From an uncultured Colwellia sp. (GTDB taxonomy: Bacteria; Pseudomonadota; Gammaproteobacteria; Enterobacterales; Alteromonadaceae), in the NCBI GenBank assembly GCA_913058145.1, contig CAJXQM010000002.1, positions 62,001-126,000 on the forward strand: a stretch of 64,000 bases of DNA, given 5' to 3'. The notes below the pieces were generated by a model, which did not search any database, was not told the origin of the DNA, and worked only from the letters and a program-made list of their open reading frames with translations. The position numbers and the translations under genes are program-made. Positions 42,196 through 52,651 of the stretch are shown here, piece after piece. Position 1 is the stretch's first letter, and the number at the start of each line of letters is the position of its first letter.

Positions 42196-43206
42196 TTAAC
42201 TGATTTTCTTATGCCCAAAAAATGCGATTACTGACTTTTCAATATACGCATAAAGCTTTACAGGAAGTAACTTAAGCCATGCATTCAAGAAAGTAATACA
42301 CGTTCTACTCGGTTCTTGAGATAATATCCGTAGATCGCAATATAATGCTTGATGAATTAACGTTAACCCTGCGATTCGACTACTACTTTTGATAGCTCTA
42401 CGTGCCAAGTAACGAAGTTGAAAAGCTTTTGCCAACGTGTAATGTTTTTTGAAAAATTCAGGGTCTCTAAAATAATTTTGGCTCACTGCATGTTTCCAAT
42501 TGTGCAATCGTTTTTCTAAATTTACACAGAATCCCTCTTCATCCACACGATAATAGGTTAATGGTTCAATAATACCTTCGAATTTCCATTGTGTGGTAAG
42601 CGCAATTCTTGTCCACAACTCTATATCTTGCGATTGTCGTAAACTTTCATCAAAATACATTTTTCGATATTTATCCTGATTAAGTCCAAAATATCCGATA
42701 TCGTTTAACAACGACCGCCTTATAACGGCCACAGAACCATTTCCAACCGGATTATGACAAAAAACATCTTGTTTACTGACATTGGTAAGTTTTGGAAATT
42801 GCCCCACACCGAGAAGTTGACTTTCTTCATCAACAAATAATGATGGGCAATAACTAACGCCAACGTCTGGATGGGTATTTAAATGGTGAAGGTGTTTTGA
42901 TAATTTTTCTGGAGCCCAATAATCATCGGCATCAAGCAATGCAACATAAAAACCTCGCGAGACCTCTATGCCTGTATTTCGAGCACCAGATAACCCACTA
43001 TTTTTTTGTTGGATGAGACGTATCCGATGATCCTCAAATTGCTCTATTAACCTCAGCGTATCATCGGCACAACCATCATCAACTAAAATCAATTCAAAAT
43101 TATGATAAGTTTGTGCCAAAACAGATTGAATACTCTGTTCAATATACTTTTCACCATTAATTATAGGTATCACTACTGAAATCATAGGTAGGGGATTAAT
43201 ATTCAT
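42196..43206 (-). CDS. Glycosyltransferase family 2 protein
   Basis: ISVVIPIINGEKYIEQSIQSVLAQTYHNFELILVDDGCADDT; LLDADDYW. Confidence 0.92.
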   Translation of the reverse strand: MNINPLPMISVVIPIINGEKYIEQSIQSVLAQTYHNFELILVDDGCADDTLRLIEQFEDHRIRLIQQKNSGLSGARNTGIEVSRGFYVALLDADDYWAPEKLSKHLHHLNTHPDVGVSYCPSLFVDEESQLLGVGQFPKLTNVSKQDVFCHNPVGNGSVAVIRRSLLNDIGYFGLNQDKYRKMYFDESLRQSQDIELWTRIALTTQWKFEGIIEPLTYYRVDEEGFCVNLEKRLHNWKHAVSQNYFRDPEFFKKHYTLAKAFQLRYLARRAIKSSSRIAGLTLIHQALYCDLRILSQEPSRTCITFLNAWLKLLPVKLYAYIEKSVIAFFGHKKIS

Positions 43207-43239
43207 GAAATTTTCTTCCGTTAAATAATTACATTAAAA

Positions 43240-43626
43240 TTAAAACTCTAGTTTGTATTGCGTCACCAAAATAAAGCGTAAAACGCCATCCAAGGCTGCT
43301 AAAAAGTAAACAATGGTAAAATACATAGCTTGTTCTGGTGTTAAAATAACAAGCATTGAGACAGTAATAAGCAGAAAAACTAATCGTGTTATAGTTTCAT
43401 TGGTGTAGGAACCTTTTGCCTGCTCAAAGATGCAATAGGTATTAACGATGATGATGGGTAACGCGGCTAATACAGCAATGATGATTATTCTAGCAATTTT
43501 GGCAAATATTTGAGCGCAAAACAACCAAGCTGCATTAGAGTGAAATTGAAAATAAGGTTGTAAACTTTGCTTTAAGCGACTGAATCCCATAAGAACTGAC
43601 CTGAAATATTTAACGTTATGACGCAT
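43240..43626 (-). CDS. Uncharacterised membrane protein
   Basis: 128-aa ORF with several predicted TM segments. Confidence 0.5.
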   Translation of the reverse strand: MRHNVKYFRSVLMGFSRLKQSLQPYFQFHSNAAWLFCAQIFAKIARIIIIAVLAALPIIIVNTYCIFEQAKGSYTNETITRLVFLLITVSMLVILTPEQAMYFTIVYFLAALDGVLRFILVTQYKLEF

Positions 43627-43791
43627 CCTAACGTTAAGTATTCAAGATCTATTCCAATATTAAAAAATAAAACCAACTCTTTGTATTTATTAGTTATTAT
43701 ATAAAAAAGAACATATACCAATGCTGCGTGTTAACCTCTTTTCGCATTGTGCCACTCTAGTGGGTATTCATTTGAAATTTAAAAACAACGA

Positions 43792-45306
43792 CTATTCAGC
43801 AGTTTCAGTTTCCCATTGTTGAATTTTTCTATACAACGTTGAAGGGCTTACCCCAAGTTCACTAGCCGCTTTTACAATATTATCCTGGCAAACTAGGATG
43901 GCTTGCTCTATCGCATAACGTTCAACTTTTTCTAAAGAAATGATTTCTGTATCCGTTTGGTTACCATTATTTGGTTTAGTACTCTTTTGACCTTGCACAC
44001 CATAGAGTGACTTTTCCTTGGATAAAATAGACACTGAACTTGATGGATTAAAATGCCGCGTTAGCTGTTGTTTTAAAATGGTATCTGAAATCAACGGCCC
44101 TTCAGACATAACCACCGCACTGTGAATAATATTTTGTAGCTGGCGAACATTACCAGGCCAAGGGTAATCATTTATCAGTTTTTCCCCCATAAAAGAAAAT
44201 CCTGCAAAACCTTTACCTTCAATTTTACTGTAGTGGCTCAAAAAATGCGTAGCAAGTTGTATGGTGTCATTACCTCGCTCACATAAAGGCGGTAAAAATA
44301 TTGATATGACATTGAGTCGATAAAATAAATCTTCTCGTAATTTATGTTCCGCTATTGCGATGTATGGATCTCTATTGGTTGCACAAATAAACCGTATATC
44401 TACTTGCTCTACTTTACCACTCCCGACCCGTTGAAACTGGCCTGTTTGAATAAAACGCAGTAATTTAGCCTGTAAATTAATATCCATTTCACCAATCTCA
44501 TCTAGAAACAAACTTCCTCCATCGGCAAGTGTGGCAGCACCATTTCTATTGGATATGGCACCAGAAAAAGCCCCTTTTATATGTCCAAAAATTTCTGACT
44601 CCATTAGTTCTGATGGAATTGCTGCGCAATTAAGTGCAACAAAACTATTTTTACTTCTGTTACTTAAACGGTGAATTGCTTGCGCGGCAACTTCCTTACC
44701 TGAACCGCTGGGGCCGGTAATAAAAACTGAGGCATTACTTGAAGAACATTGTTCAATACAAGAGTAGACAAATTGCATAGGGACTGAATCACCAATAAAT
44801 CCCTCAAACTTTGTTTTACGGTATTGCTGAAATTGATCAATTGTGCGGCGCATTAGCGTTCGCTCAGCTAATATTTGTTGTAATTCCAGCGCCTGTTTCA
44901 GGGTAATAATTAAATCATTATTATCCCAAGGTTTTTTCAGATACCCCCATACACGTCCTTGATTTATTGCAGATAAAACCATACTCATATCATTACAACC
45001 GGTTAATACAATACGTACTGTTTCAGGTGATAATTTAGCTACTTTTTCAAGTAATTGAATGCCATCCATCTTGGGCATTTTCATATCAGATACAATCACA
45101 TCAACCGGAAGCTTAGCAAATACTTCAAGTGCCAAAGCTCCACTTTCTGCAGTAATAATGTCTGCGTCTAATTTACTCGCAACACGTTTAAGAGAACTTA
45201 GTATTAACTTTTCATCATCAACAAATAAAATTCTCAGTTTATTCATGTTTTTCATATCACACCCTAGTAAAGTCCATATTACATAATTTTTTTGAAAATC
45301 AATCAC
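43792..45306 (-). CDS. Sigma-54-dependent response regulator (receiver-AAA+-Fis HTH; SypG/NtrC-like)
   Basis: ILFVDDEKLILSSLKR...VIVSDMKMPKMDG; TGPSGSGKEVAAQAIH; GAFSGA; Fis HTH. Start likely 45255 or 45246 (MKNMNKLRILFVDDE). Confidence 0.95.
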   Translation of the reverse strand: MIDFQKNYVIWTLLGCDMKNMNKLRILFVDDEKLILSSLKRVASKLDADIITAESGALALEVFAKLPVDVIVSDMKMPKMDGIQLLEKVAKLSPETVRIVLTGCNDMSMVLSAINQGRVWGYLKKPWDNNDLIITLKQALELQQILAERTLMRRTIDQFQQYRKTKFEGFIGDSVPMQFVYSCIEQCSSSNASVFITGPSGSGKEVAAQAIHRLSNRSKNSFVALNCAAIPSELMESEIFGHIKGAFSGAISNRNGAATLADGGSLFLDEIGEMDINLQAKLLRFIQTGQFQRVGSGKVEQVDIRFICATNRDPYIAIAEHKLREDLFYRLNVISIFLPPLCERGNDTIQLATHFLSHYSKIEGKGFAGFSFMGEKLINDYPWPGNVRQLQNIIHSAVVMSEGPLISDTILKQQLTRHFNPSSSVSILSKEKSLYGVQGQKSTKPNNGNQTDTEIISLEKVERYAIEQAILVCQDNIVKAASELGVSPSTLYRKIQQWETETAE

Positions 45307-45579
45307 ATCCCTGTTTAGGTGAATAAAGTTACTTTAGTATTATTTATTCTGATATATTTATTACTGATTACAACATATGATATTTTAGCTCATAATTATT
45401 GTCGCGGTAAAAATTAACAGGAAAAACTCAATACTACATAAATAAAACCTTATCACTAAAAACCTAAATCAATGAAATAATAGCGTAAATTTTACTTTTT
45501 GCTTTGTTTTATAATAAAATGATAAAAATATGTATCCTATAAAGATTATAGTATTGAGTGAATAAACAAGGATGAACAG

Positions 45580-46008
45580 ATGTTAAAAAAAGAGTGTGAA
45601 CTCGATTTATATTCAGACATGACTATTTTATGTGTCGATGATGAAGCCTGTATATTAAGATCACTACAGCGTTTATTTTACCGTCAAACTTACCGAGTTT
45701 TAGTCGCTCAAAGCGCTGAACAAGCATTGTTGATAATGCAAAAGCAGCCTGTAAGTTTGATCATTTCTGATATGCGCATGCCTAAAATGGATGGAGCCCA
45801 ACTTTTACAGCAAGTTTCGCAATTACACCCTAAAATTTATCGTATTATGTTAAGTGGCTATGCTGACTTTGAATCTACAGTAGGCTCATTAAACTTAGAT
45901 AAAACACATAAATTTATTAACAAACCTTGGAATAATAACGAATTAATAGGTGTTGTTAACGAAGGTTTAGCGCAGGTGGTATTAAAGAAAGGTAATGTTC
46001 ATCATTAG
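45580..46008 (+). CDS. Single-domain response regulator receiver
   Basis: ILCVDDEACILRSLQRL...LIISDMRMPKMDG...INKPW. Confidence 0.92.
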   Translation: MLKKECELDLYSDMTILCVDDEACILRSLQRLFYRQTYRVLVAQSAEQALLIMQKQPVSLIISDMRMPKMDGAQLLQQVSQLHPKIYRIMLSGYADFESTVGSLNLDKTHKFINKPWNNNELIGVVNEGLAQVVLKKGNVHH

Positions 46009-46017
46009 GAGTTAGTT

Positions 46018-46569
46018 ATGCAAGGTTCTATATTTACCACTTTATCAAAAATGGTTATTGATAAATGGGGCATTGAAACATGGAATGAGTTGTTGGATAC
46101 GATAAAACCATCATCTAAAGGTATTTATACTAAAGGGATGCAGTATGATGATTCAGAGATGACGGCATTAATTGGCGCATTGTCGAAAAAAACGAATATT
46201 GATACCCCTAGCTTAGTAAGAACATTTGGACGTTATCTGTTTATTCATTTATATAATAGCAGCCCAACTAATTTGTCTCATATTGATAATCTAAAAGATT
46301 TTTTACTCAGTATTGATTTGGTGATTCATAAAGAAGTTAAACGTGTTTATCCTCAAGCTTATCTGCCAAGTTTTGATTATTCAATAACACCGGATGGTGA
46401 TTTGGTAATGTTTTATCATTCTAAACGTAAGTTGTGTTATTTGTCAGAAGGTTTGATTTTAAGCGCCGCCTCGCATTTTGGTGAGGAGGTGCAAATTACC
46501 CAACCAGAATGTATGCATAACGGAGCGGAAAAATGTAAATTAATTATTTCTTTTAAGGATAAAATATGA
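46018..46569 (+). CDS. H-NOX (heme nitric oxide/oxygen binding) domain protein
   Basis: IHKEVKRVYPQAYLPSF with candidate proximal His and YHSKR (YxSxR heme motif). Confidence 0.92.
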   Translation: MQGSIFTTLSKMVIDKWGIETWNELLDTIKPSSKGIYTKGMQYDDSEMTALIGALSKKTNIDTPSLVRTFGRYLFIHLYNSSPTNLSHIDNLKDFLLSIDLVIHKEVKRVYPQAYLPSFDYSITPDGDLVMFYHSKRKLCYLSEGLILSAASHFGEEVQITQPECMHNGAEKCKLIISFKDKI

Positions 46570-47558
46570 ATCAGCCAGATGCTTATAAAATTGCTTTTAA
46601 AAGAGAAGTAAAAGCAAGAGAATTAGCGGAAAAATTGCTTGAAGATAAAACCCGAGAACTATACGACAACGTTTTACATCTCGAAGGGGTTATTGATGAA
46701 CTGAACGTCATGCAAAAACAGCTTATTCAGTCAGAAAAAATGGCTTCCTTAGGTCAGCTTACCGCAGGTATTGCTCATGAAATCAATAATCCTATTGGTT
46801 TTTCCTACAGTAATATTTCTTGCTTAAATGATTATTTAACCGACTTTTTTTTATTAGATGATCACATAATGAATTCGAATGATTTGCAATTAAATGAAGC
46901 AGAGCTACTGAAACAATATCGTCAAATTCATAAAAAAATCAATGCTGACTATCTGAAAAAAGATATACCTATACTATTAAAAGATACGTTCGAAGGGTTA
47001 CACCGCGTTAAACATATTGTTGAAAATTTAAAAAAAATTTCTTACAAAAGTAATGATAAATTTACATCTTTTAGCATAAATGAATGTATTAATTATAGCC
47101 TTAAAGCGGTTAAAAATGAGTTAAAGTATTCCATGGATACCACATTAGAATTAAATGACTGCCCTAACATATTTGGAGAAGCATCAGACTTAATTCAAGT
47201 GTTCATTATTTTATTCATAAATGCTTCCCAGGCATGTGAAAAAAAAGGGCATCTGTTTATTAAGTCCTCGCATGAACAAGATAAAGTGATTATATCCATT
47301 AGGGATAATGGAAAAGGCATTGCTGAGGATAATTTACATAAAATTTTCGATCCTTTTTTTACTACAAAAGATATTGGTGCTGGTACAGGGTTAGGCTTAT
47401 CGATATCACACGGAATTATGGAAAAACATTGTGGAAAAATTACAGTTGAAAGTAAAATAAACCAAGGGACTTGCTTTACAATAACCTTACCAATTGAAAA
47501 ACGAATAAAACCAAGGGGCTTGTCTTATGATAACCTTGTCCCCCAAAAAATCGTTTAA
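46566..47558 (+). CDS. Soluble sensor histidine kinase, H-NOX-associated
   Basis: GQLTAGIAHEINNPIGFSYSNI; GTGLGLSISHGIMEKH; start overlaps the end of the H-NOX gene. Confidence 0.93.
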   Translation: MNQPDAYKIAFKREVKARELAEKLLEDKTRELYDNVLHLEGVIDELNVMQKQLIQSEKMASLGQLTAGIAHEINNPIGFSYSNISCLNDYLTDFFLLDDHIMNSNDLQLNEAELLKQYRQIHKKINADYLKKDIPILLKDTFEGLHRVKHIVENLKKISYKSNDKFTSFSINECINYSLKAVKNELKYSMDTTLELNDCPNIFGEASDLIQVFIILFINASQACEKKGHLFIKSSHEQDKVIISIRDNGKGIAEDNLHKIFDPFFTTKDIGAGTGLGLSISHGIMEKHCGKITVESKINQGTCFTITLPIEKRIKPRGLSYDNLVPQKIV

Positions 47559-47649
47559 GATCGTCTAAAGCCCCATCGAAGTGATATGACAACCTAGTAC
47601 TCTATCTCCTAGTGAGTAAAGACTAAATATCACTAACACTTTTATTTGT

Positions 47650-47674
47650 CGCCTAACACTTAAATTTATAGGCG
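47650..47674 (+). terminator. Possible weak terminator hairpin after the histidine kinase gene
   Basis: CGCCTA-N13-TAGGCG followed by TTTATT. Confidence 0.35.
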
Positions 47675-47743
47675 TTTATTCCGTTAGTATCAAGCGGCCT
47701 AACCACAACAAATCAAAGTACGGATACATAAGAAAATAAAATA

Positions 47744-47759
47744 TGGAATACTTTTTGCT
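47744..47759 (+). promoter_or_regulatory. Candidate sigma-54 promoter upstream of the LruC-domain gene
   Basis: TGGAATACTTTTTGCT, GG-N10-GC spacing; weak -24 block. Confidence 0.4.
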
Positions 47760-47802
47760 TAACTATTAATAATAATTGGTAAACATTGAGCAGAGTTTTT
47801 TT

Positions 47803-49890
47803 ATGTTGTATTCAAAAAGTATTCAGCGTTTTTTTATCGCTTGTTTGATGATTTTTAATGGGTCAATAGCTGCAGCCCCTTTCGGAAGTTGTCCTTCAAA
47901 CGCTTTTTTAATGCAAGATAACACGGCACAACTTTATGGGGTAAACCTAGTTACCGGTGATTACTCATTATTATCGAGTGATTTAGGCACTACTAATAAA
48001 ATCAATGCCATTGGTTTTAATTTTCATGACAACTACATTTATGGTTGGGGATATGAATGGGGCACTCTAGTTCGTATTGGCGATGACTATCAGGCTACGC
48101 CATTGAACTTAATCAATACCCCCGAAGTAAACTTTTATATTGGTGATATAGCGCTCAATGAAAATAGCTATTACTTTTATAAAAAAGGAGTGGATTATGG
48201 CTTATATAAAGTATCACTTAACGTAAAATCAAACGAATATCTCCAAGTTAACAAAGTTATTAATGGTCAAGATTTATCGCTCAACATTTATGATCTTGCT
48301 TTTCATCCTGATAATGGTTTTGCTTACAGTGTAGATAGGCTTGGACAGCTTCATCAAATAAACGTGACTAACGGCAACTCAGTTATGTTAGGCCAGACTG
48401 CTGTAACCGGTGTCTTTGGCGCTGTTTATTTTGATGTTGAGGGTAATTTTTATATCAGTCGTAACACTGATGGTTTTGTCTTTATTATCGATATCGCAGA
48501 GCAAACGCCTCAAGCGACCTTTTTTTCCTATGGCCCTAACTCGTCACAAAACGATGGCGCCCGTTGCGCCGTTGCACCGGTTATTGATGAGTCTATTGCT
48601 GCGACAACAGACTATGGCGATGCACCAGACAGTTATGGCACTACATTGTTTAGTAATGGTGCCAGACACGGTATTAGCAATATCTATTTGGGTAGTAGCA
48701 TAACAACTGAACATAATGCCAATGTCTACCCAAAAATAGATCAAGATGACGGCATAACTTTTGTAACTCCATTACTCGCGGGTAGTGATAGCCTTATTCA
48801 AGTTAAAGCAACCGGTGCTGGCTACCTCAATATATGGGGAGATTGGAATCGTGATGGGATATTTTCATCGGAAGAAAAATTGATTTCAGATAAATATATG
48901 GATAACACCACCGAAGTATTTCTTGTTAAGACACCAACCAGTGCCTTGAACGGTTTTACTTGGACTAGAGCTAGATTTACCTCTATAACTTCTATCGTCG
49001 CAAGTGGTGGTGTAGCAAATGGTGAAGTAGAAGACTATAGAGTGTTGGTAACGAATTCGGGGAATAGCCAAATACAAGATACACCTTATTACCTCGCCTT
49101 TGAAGACAGTTGGCCTGAAAAAGGTGATTACGATATGAATGATGTGGTGATGTTACAAAACTCCTCACTATTATTAACAACGTCATCTGAGGTGAAGCAA
49201 ATTGAATTTCAAGGTGAATTAAAAGCCCTAGGGGCTTCTTATCACAATGGTTTTGCTATTCAATTGGATAATATTTTACCCAGTAATGTTGATCATAAGT
49301 TGGTACGTTTTGAAATTAATGGTGTATTGCAAGAAACCAGTGTAATAGAAGAAGATACACAATATTTAGTGATTAACATTACCGATGATTTACATAACCA
49401 TATTCAGCTAACTGAAAACTGTTCATATTATAAAACTGAAATTAATTGCAGTAATTCATCTCAGATGACCTTTAATATTACCGTGCCTTTTATCACACCT
49501 ATTCCATTAGAGCAGTTTCCAGAAGCCCCCTATAACCCCTTTATCTTTGCTCATAAAGCCACTTACCACGGTGACCTATTTTATCACCCTGGTAGAACAC
49601 TAGAGATTCATCTAAAAAATAAAATACCAACATCTAAGGCGGATACTAGTATGTTCGGTGTTGCTGACGATGTAACACAGCTATCGGCCAATCATACCTA
49701 TCAAACTAACAACGGTTTACCTTGGGCATTGGCCATAAACCCTGGTTCACAAGAGAGTTGGAAACATCCAATTGAAATGATTGACATCGTACAAGCCTAT
49801 CCAGATTTTAAACGTTTTATTGAAAGCAATGGCAACACGTCTAGTAATTGGTTTTCTCAAAGTAAGGCGATTAACGCTAAACTTTATTAA
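47803..49890 (+). CDS. Exported LruC-domain protein with GEVEDY-type domain
   Basis: WGDWNRDGIFSSEEK...GEVEDYRVLV; AFEDSWPEKGDYDMNDVVM (LruC); ATG at 47803 preferred to the upstream TTG at 47776. Confidence 0.85.
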   Translation: MLYSKSIQRFFIACLMIFNGSIAAAPFGSCPSNAFLMQDNTAQLYGVNLVTGDYSLLSSDLGTTNKINAIGFNFHDNYIYGWGYEWGTLVRIGDDYQATPLNLINTPEVNFYIGDIALNENSYYFYKKGVDYGLYKVSLNVKSNEYLQVNKVINGQDLSLNIYDLAFHPDNGFAYSVDRLGQLHQINVTNGNSVMLGQTAVTGVFGAVYFDVEGNFYISRNTDGFVFIIDIAEQTPQATFFSYGPNSSQNDGARCAVAPVIDESIAATTDYGDAPDSYGTTLFSNGARHGISNIYLGSSITTEHNANVYPKIDQDDGITFVTPLLAGSDSLIQVKATGAGYLNIWGDWNRDGIFSSEEKLISDKYMDNTTEVFLVKTPTSALNGFTWTRARFTSITSIVASGGVANGEVEDYRVLVTNSGNSQIQDTPYYLAFEDSWPEKGDYDMNDVVMLQNSSLLLTTSSEVKQIEFQGELKALGASYHNGFAIQLDNILPSNVDHKLVRFEINGVLQETSVIEEDTQYLVINITDDLHNHIQLTENCSYYKTEINCSNSSQMTFNITVPFITPIPLEQFPEAPYNPFIFAHKATYHGDLFYHPGRTLEIHLKNKIPTSKADTSMFGVADDVTQLSANHTYQTNNGLPWALAINPGSQESWKHPIEMIDIVQAYPDFKRFIESNGNTSSNWFSQSKAINAKLY

Positions 49891-49910
49891 TATAATCAGA
49901 GGGAATAATA

Positions 49911-50381
49911 GTGATGAATACTTATTTAATTACACTCATCATGTTAACTATAACCATTACAGGTTGTGGTAGTAAAGAAGAAAAAAAAACAATAAAAGAA
50001 ACTGTTGTAACTAATTCTTCAGTTAACAACCCCGCTAAAGAAGCTATAAAGACAAGTGACTTAATCAGTACCCCTGATTTTAATTTTATCTCAAGTACTA
50101 ATTTAGAAGTTGTACTGCCAGCTTCACCATCAACAACCGTTAGCTACTTTATTAGTATATGTACCGATTTTTCTAAAGAAAATGATGAAGTTATTATTAA
50201 TTATGATAGTTGCAAATTAAGAACAACACTCACATCTTCTGAGCAGACATTTACTTTATCTTTAAGTACGGTAGAAGTAGAGTTAATTGCTCAAATTTGG
50301 CCAATAGAAGAGGATGCCCAACCTATAAATGTTCACTGGAATATAGCTGAATTTGGTAATAGTTGGCAAATTTCTATTTAA
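49911..50381 (+). CDS. Hypothetical lipoprotein
   Basis: Lipobox-like ITITGCGSKEE. Confidence 0.65.
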   Translation: MMNTYLITLIMLTITITGCGSKEEKKTIKETVVTNSSVNNPAKEAIKTSDLISTPDFNFISSTNLEVVLPASPSTTVSYFISICTDFSKENDEVIINYDSCKLRTTLTSSEQTFTLSLSTVEVELIAQIWPIEEDAQPINVHWNIAEFGNSWQISI

Positions 50382-50528
50382 ACAACAATCAATAGTGTTG
50401 CTTTCAATTTTACGTCTGTACAAACTATCCAATAAAGCGCATGTATAACGTGATAATTATCTCGTTTGTACTTAAATTTTGTTATTTACTTTAGCTCCGT
50501 CGTCTAGCTTTCGAGCTAATAACTTAGT

Positions 50529-50544
50529 TGCATTTTAAAATGCA
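50529..50544. promoter_or_regulatory. 16-bp perfect palindrome TGCATTTTAAAATGCA, possible UAS
   Basis: About 85 bp upstream of a sigma-54-like promoter; TAGCT-TTCG-AGCTA hairpin also at 50505-50518. Confidence 0.4.
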
Positions 50545-50619
50545 TAACGCGAAATATAAGATAAAATTTATTTCAATTAAACAAAATAAAACTAAATCCT
50601 TATATAACAATAAAATTTG

Positions 50620-50635
50620 TGGCACGTAATATGTA
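50620..50635 (+). promoter_or_regulatory. Candidate sigma-54 promoter of the lipoprotein-wzz-glycosyltransferase operon
   Basis: TGGCACGTAATATGTA: perfect -24 block, degenerate -12 (ATGT). Confidence 0.5.
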
Positions 50636-50682
50636 TATACTAAAAGGGTAAGGGTAATCATTATTAATTCAGGACATTCCAC

Positions 50683-51171
50683 ATGAAAAAACTTTCGTTC
50701 TACTGCATTTTTGTTATTACTCTACTTACTTGTACTGGCTGCGTTTCGTCATCCATAAATGACTCTGTGGCATTGATCGAAAAAGAAGCAAATGCAGAAA
50801 GTTATCGACCAGTGAATAAAAACGTTTTAACGAGTATTCAAGCGTTACGTAACTCACACAAAAGAGTAGAACAAGGCGAGACTCCAACAAATAGTCAAAG
50901 CGACAGTTACAGCTTTACTTATGAGTTGCAAAATAAAGAATTAAAGTACAATGATAAAATAAAAATAGTGAGTCTGGTAGTGAACAAAAACAAAATATTT
51001 ATCATTAATATCGCCCTTGCTAAAGGCACCAATAGACTTGACCAATTAGCACTATCAATGGCTAGGGCAGAATTATTACGACTGTATATTGGTCACTTTA
51101 ATAACAATGTGACCATCAAATTTGCTCCTAAGTTATCAAATAATACTATTAACTTAGTTACTAGTGCTTAA
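50683..51171 (+). CDS. Hypothetical lipoprotein in EPS operon
   Basis: Lipobox LLTCTGCVSS; overlaps next gene. Confidence 0.7.
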   Translation: MKKLSFYCIFVITLLTCTGCVSSSINDSVALIEKEANAESYRPVNKNVLTSIQALRNSHKRVEQGETPTNSQSDSYSFTYELQNKELKYNDKIKIVSLVVNKNKIFIINIALAKGTNRLDQLALSMARAELLRLYIGHFNNNVTIKFAPKLSNNTINLVTSA

Positions 51172-52651
51172 TATGAGAACATCGGTAATGATAAATATCC
51201 ACCTTATATTGTCAGCGATATGGCGTCATAGGTATTTAATTATATTGCCAGCAATGATATTACCCGTTATCGCGCTAATTATATCCTTTCTCGCCCCAAG
51301 AACTTGGGAATCACACACCACGATATTGGTACAAGAAAGTGCCAAAATGAACCCTTTTCTTGAAGATTTATCAGTATCAACTGATTTAAAAGACAGAATG
51401 GCTACTTTAGATACCTTGCTTCATAGCCGACATATGCTAATTAATGTTGCGCAAGATTTAGCACTGATAAATGAAAAGTCAACTAACTTACAAACTGATG
51501 ATTTCGTTAATAAATTATCAGCTTCACTTAAGGTAAACTGGATTGGTAAAGATCTTGTAAAGCTTATTTACCGTACAGATTCCCCTGAAAACATGGTTGA
51601 TGTACTAGTAGCAGTTAGAAAAAGATTTTTAGAAATACTTTTAGCCCCAGAGTTATCCTCAATAGATGCATCTGAATTATTTCTAACGACCCAATTAACA
51701 CTAAAAACAGCAGACTTACAAAAAGCAGAATTTAGGTTGTCTAATTTTAAACAAAAAAATGCTGAGCAATTACCTCAGCTTTATGGTGCAAACAATACTC
51801 GCTTCAGAGAGTTAAGTCAGTTACTCGAACAGAAAAAAATGGAATTGTCTGGTGCTATTGCCGCCAAAAAAACGATCCGTAGTAGGCTTGCTCAAGTTGA
51901 TCCTGTGATGAGTGAAATTGAGCAAAACATAGTAGAGACCAAAAGCGAATTGGCTATTTTGCGTTCTCGTTACACTGACAAACATAGCAAAGTAGAATCA
52001 TCTATTAGAAAATTATCACAACTTGAAGACGAACGTGAAACCCAAAGCAAAACATCATATAAGATAACCGACGTTGACTTAAATCGTTTATGGGAAGTTG
52101 CAAGTAGCATGCAAGATGGTCGAGTTGATAATAATCAAAACCTATTATTAGTGTCGCAATTACAAGAGTTACAACTTGCAGACAGCCATGTAGAGCAAAT
52201 TAAAGAAGAGATTAGCTCTATTGAACAACAGGTGAAAATGGTAAAAGATTCTCTTGCCGGTACCGGTGAAATGGAAAGGCAACTGTCAGAGCTAAAAAGA
52301 GATCTTGAGGTTCAACGAACTTTATATGGTGATTTACTGACTCGTTATGAAAAGGCAAAAATAACAGGTGCACTTGGCCGGTTTGAACAGCCACAAAGAA
52401 TCAAAATAATCGACGAACCTTACAAACCGAGTTCTCCGACTAACTCCCCTCTTTCAATATTTTTATTAGCCGGAATAATTGGCGGACTATTATTAGGCTC
52501 TGGGTTAGCATTATTCGCCGAAATAACAGACACATCAATCCGAGCAAGACATCAGCTCGAATTAATCACTTCAGTTCCGGTAATAACCCGGTTACCAATA
52601 ATTGGCGCGCAGCCTTTTGAAAGTATGAAAACTTTAGGAGAAAACTTATGA
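51164..52651 (+). CDS. Wzz-family chain-length determinant (EpsF/SypO-like)
   Basis: N- and C-terminal TM, coiled coil, PSSPTNSPLSIFLLAGIIGGLLLGSGLALFAE. Confidence 0.88.
   Translation: MLNMRTSVMINIHLILSAIWRHRYLIILPAMILPVIALIISFLAPRTWESHTTILVQESAKMNPFLEDLSVSTDLKDRMATLDTLLHSRHMLINVAQDLALINEKSTNLQTDDFVNKLSASLKVNWIGKDLVKLIYRTDSPENMVDVLVAVRKRFLEILLAPELSSIDASELFLTTQLTLKTADLQKAEFRLSNFKQKNAEQLPQLYGANNTRFRELSQLLEQKKMELSGAIAAKKTIRSRLAQVDPVMSEIEQNIVETKSELAILRSRYTDKHSKVESSIRKLSQLEDERETQSKTSYKITDVDLNRLWEVASSMQDGRVDNNQNLLLVSQLQELQLADSHVEQIKEEISSIEQQVKMVKDSLAGTGEMERQLSELKRDLEVQRTLYGDLLTRYEKAKITGALGRFEQPQRIKIIDEPYKPSSPTNSPLSIFLLAGIIGGLLLGSGLALFAEITDTSIRARHQLELITSVPVITRLPIIGAQPFESMKTLGENL

Noticed and set aside
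43731-43746. GC-N10-CC sigma-54-like match on the minus strand upstream of the small membrane protein gene
   Set aside because: Flanking consensus poor (AGG...AGC) and over 100 bp from the ORF; consistent with chance.
48410-49186. Nested and antisense ORFs within the LruC-domain gene
   Set aside because: Out-of-frame to a long supported ORF with clear domains.
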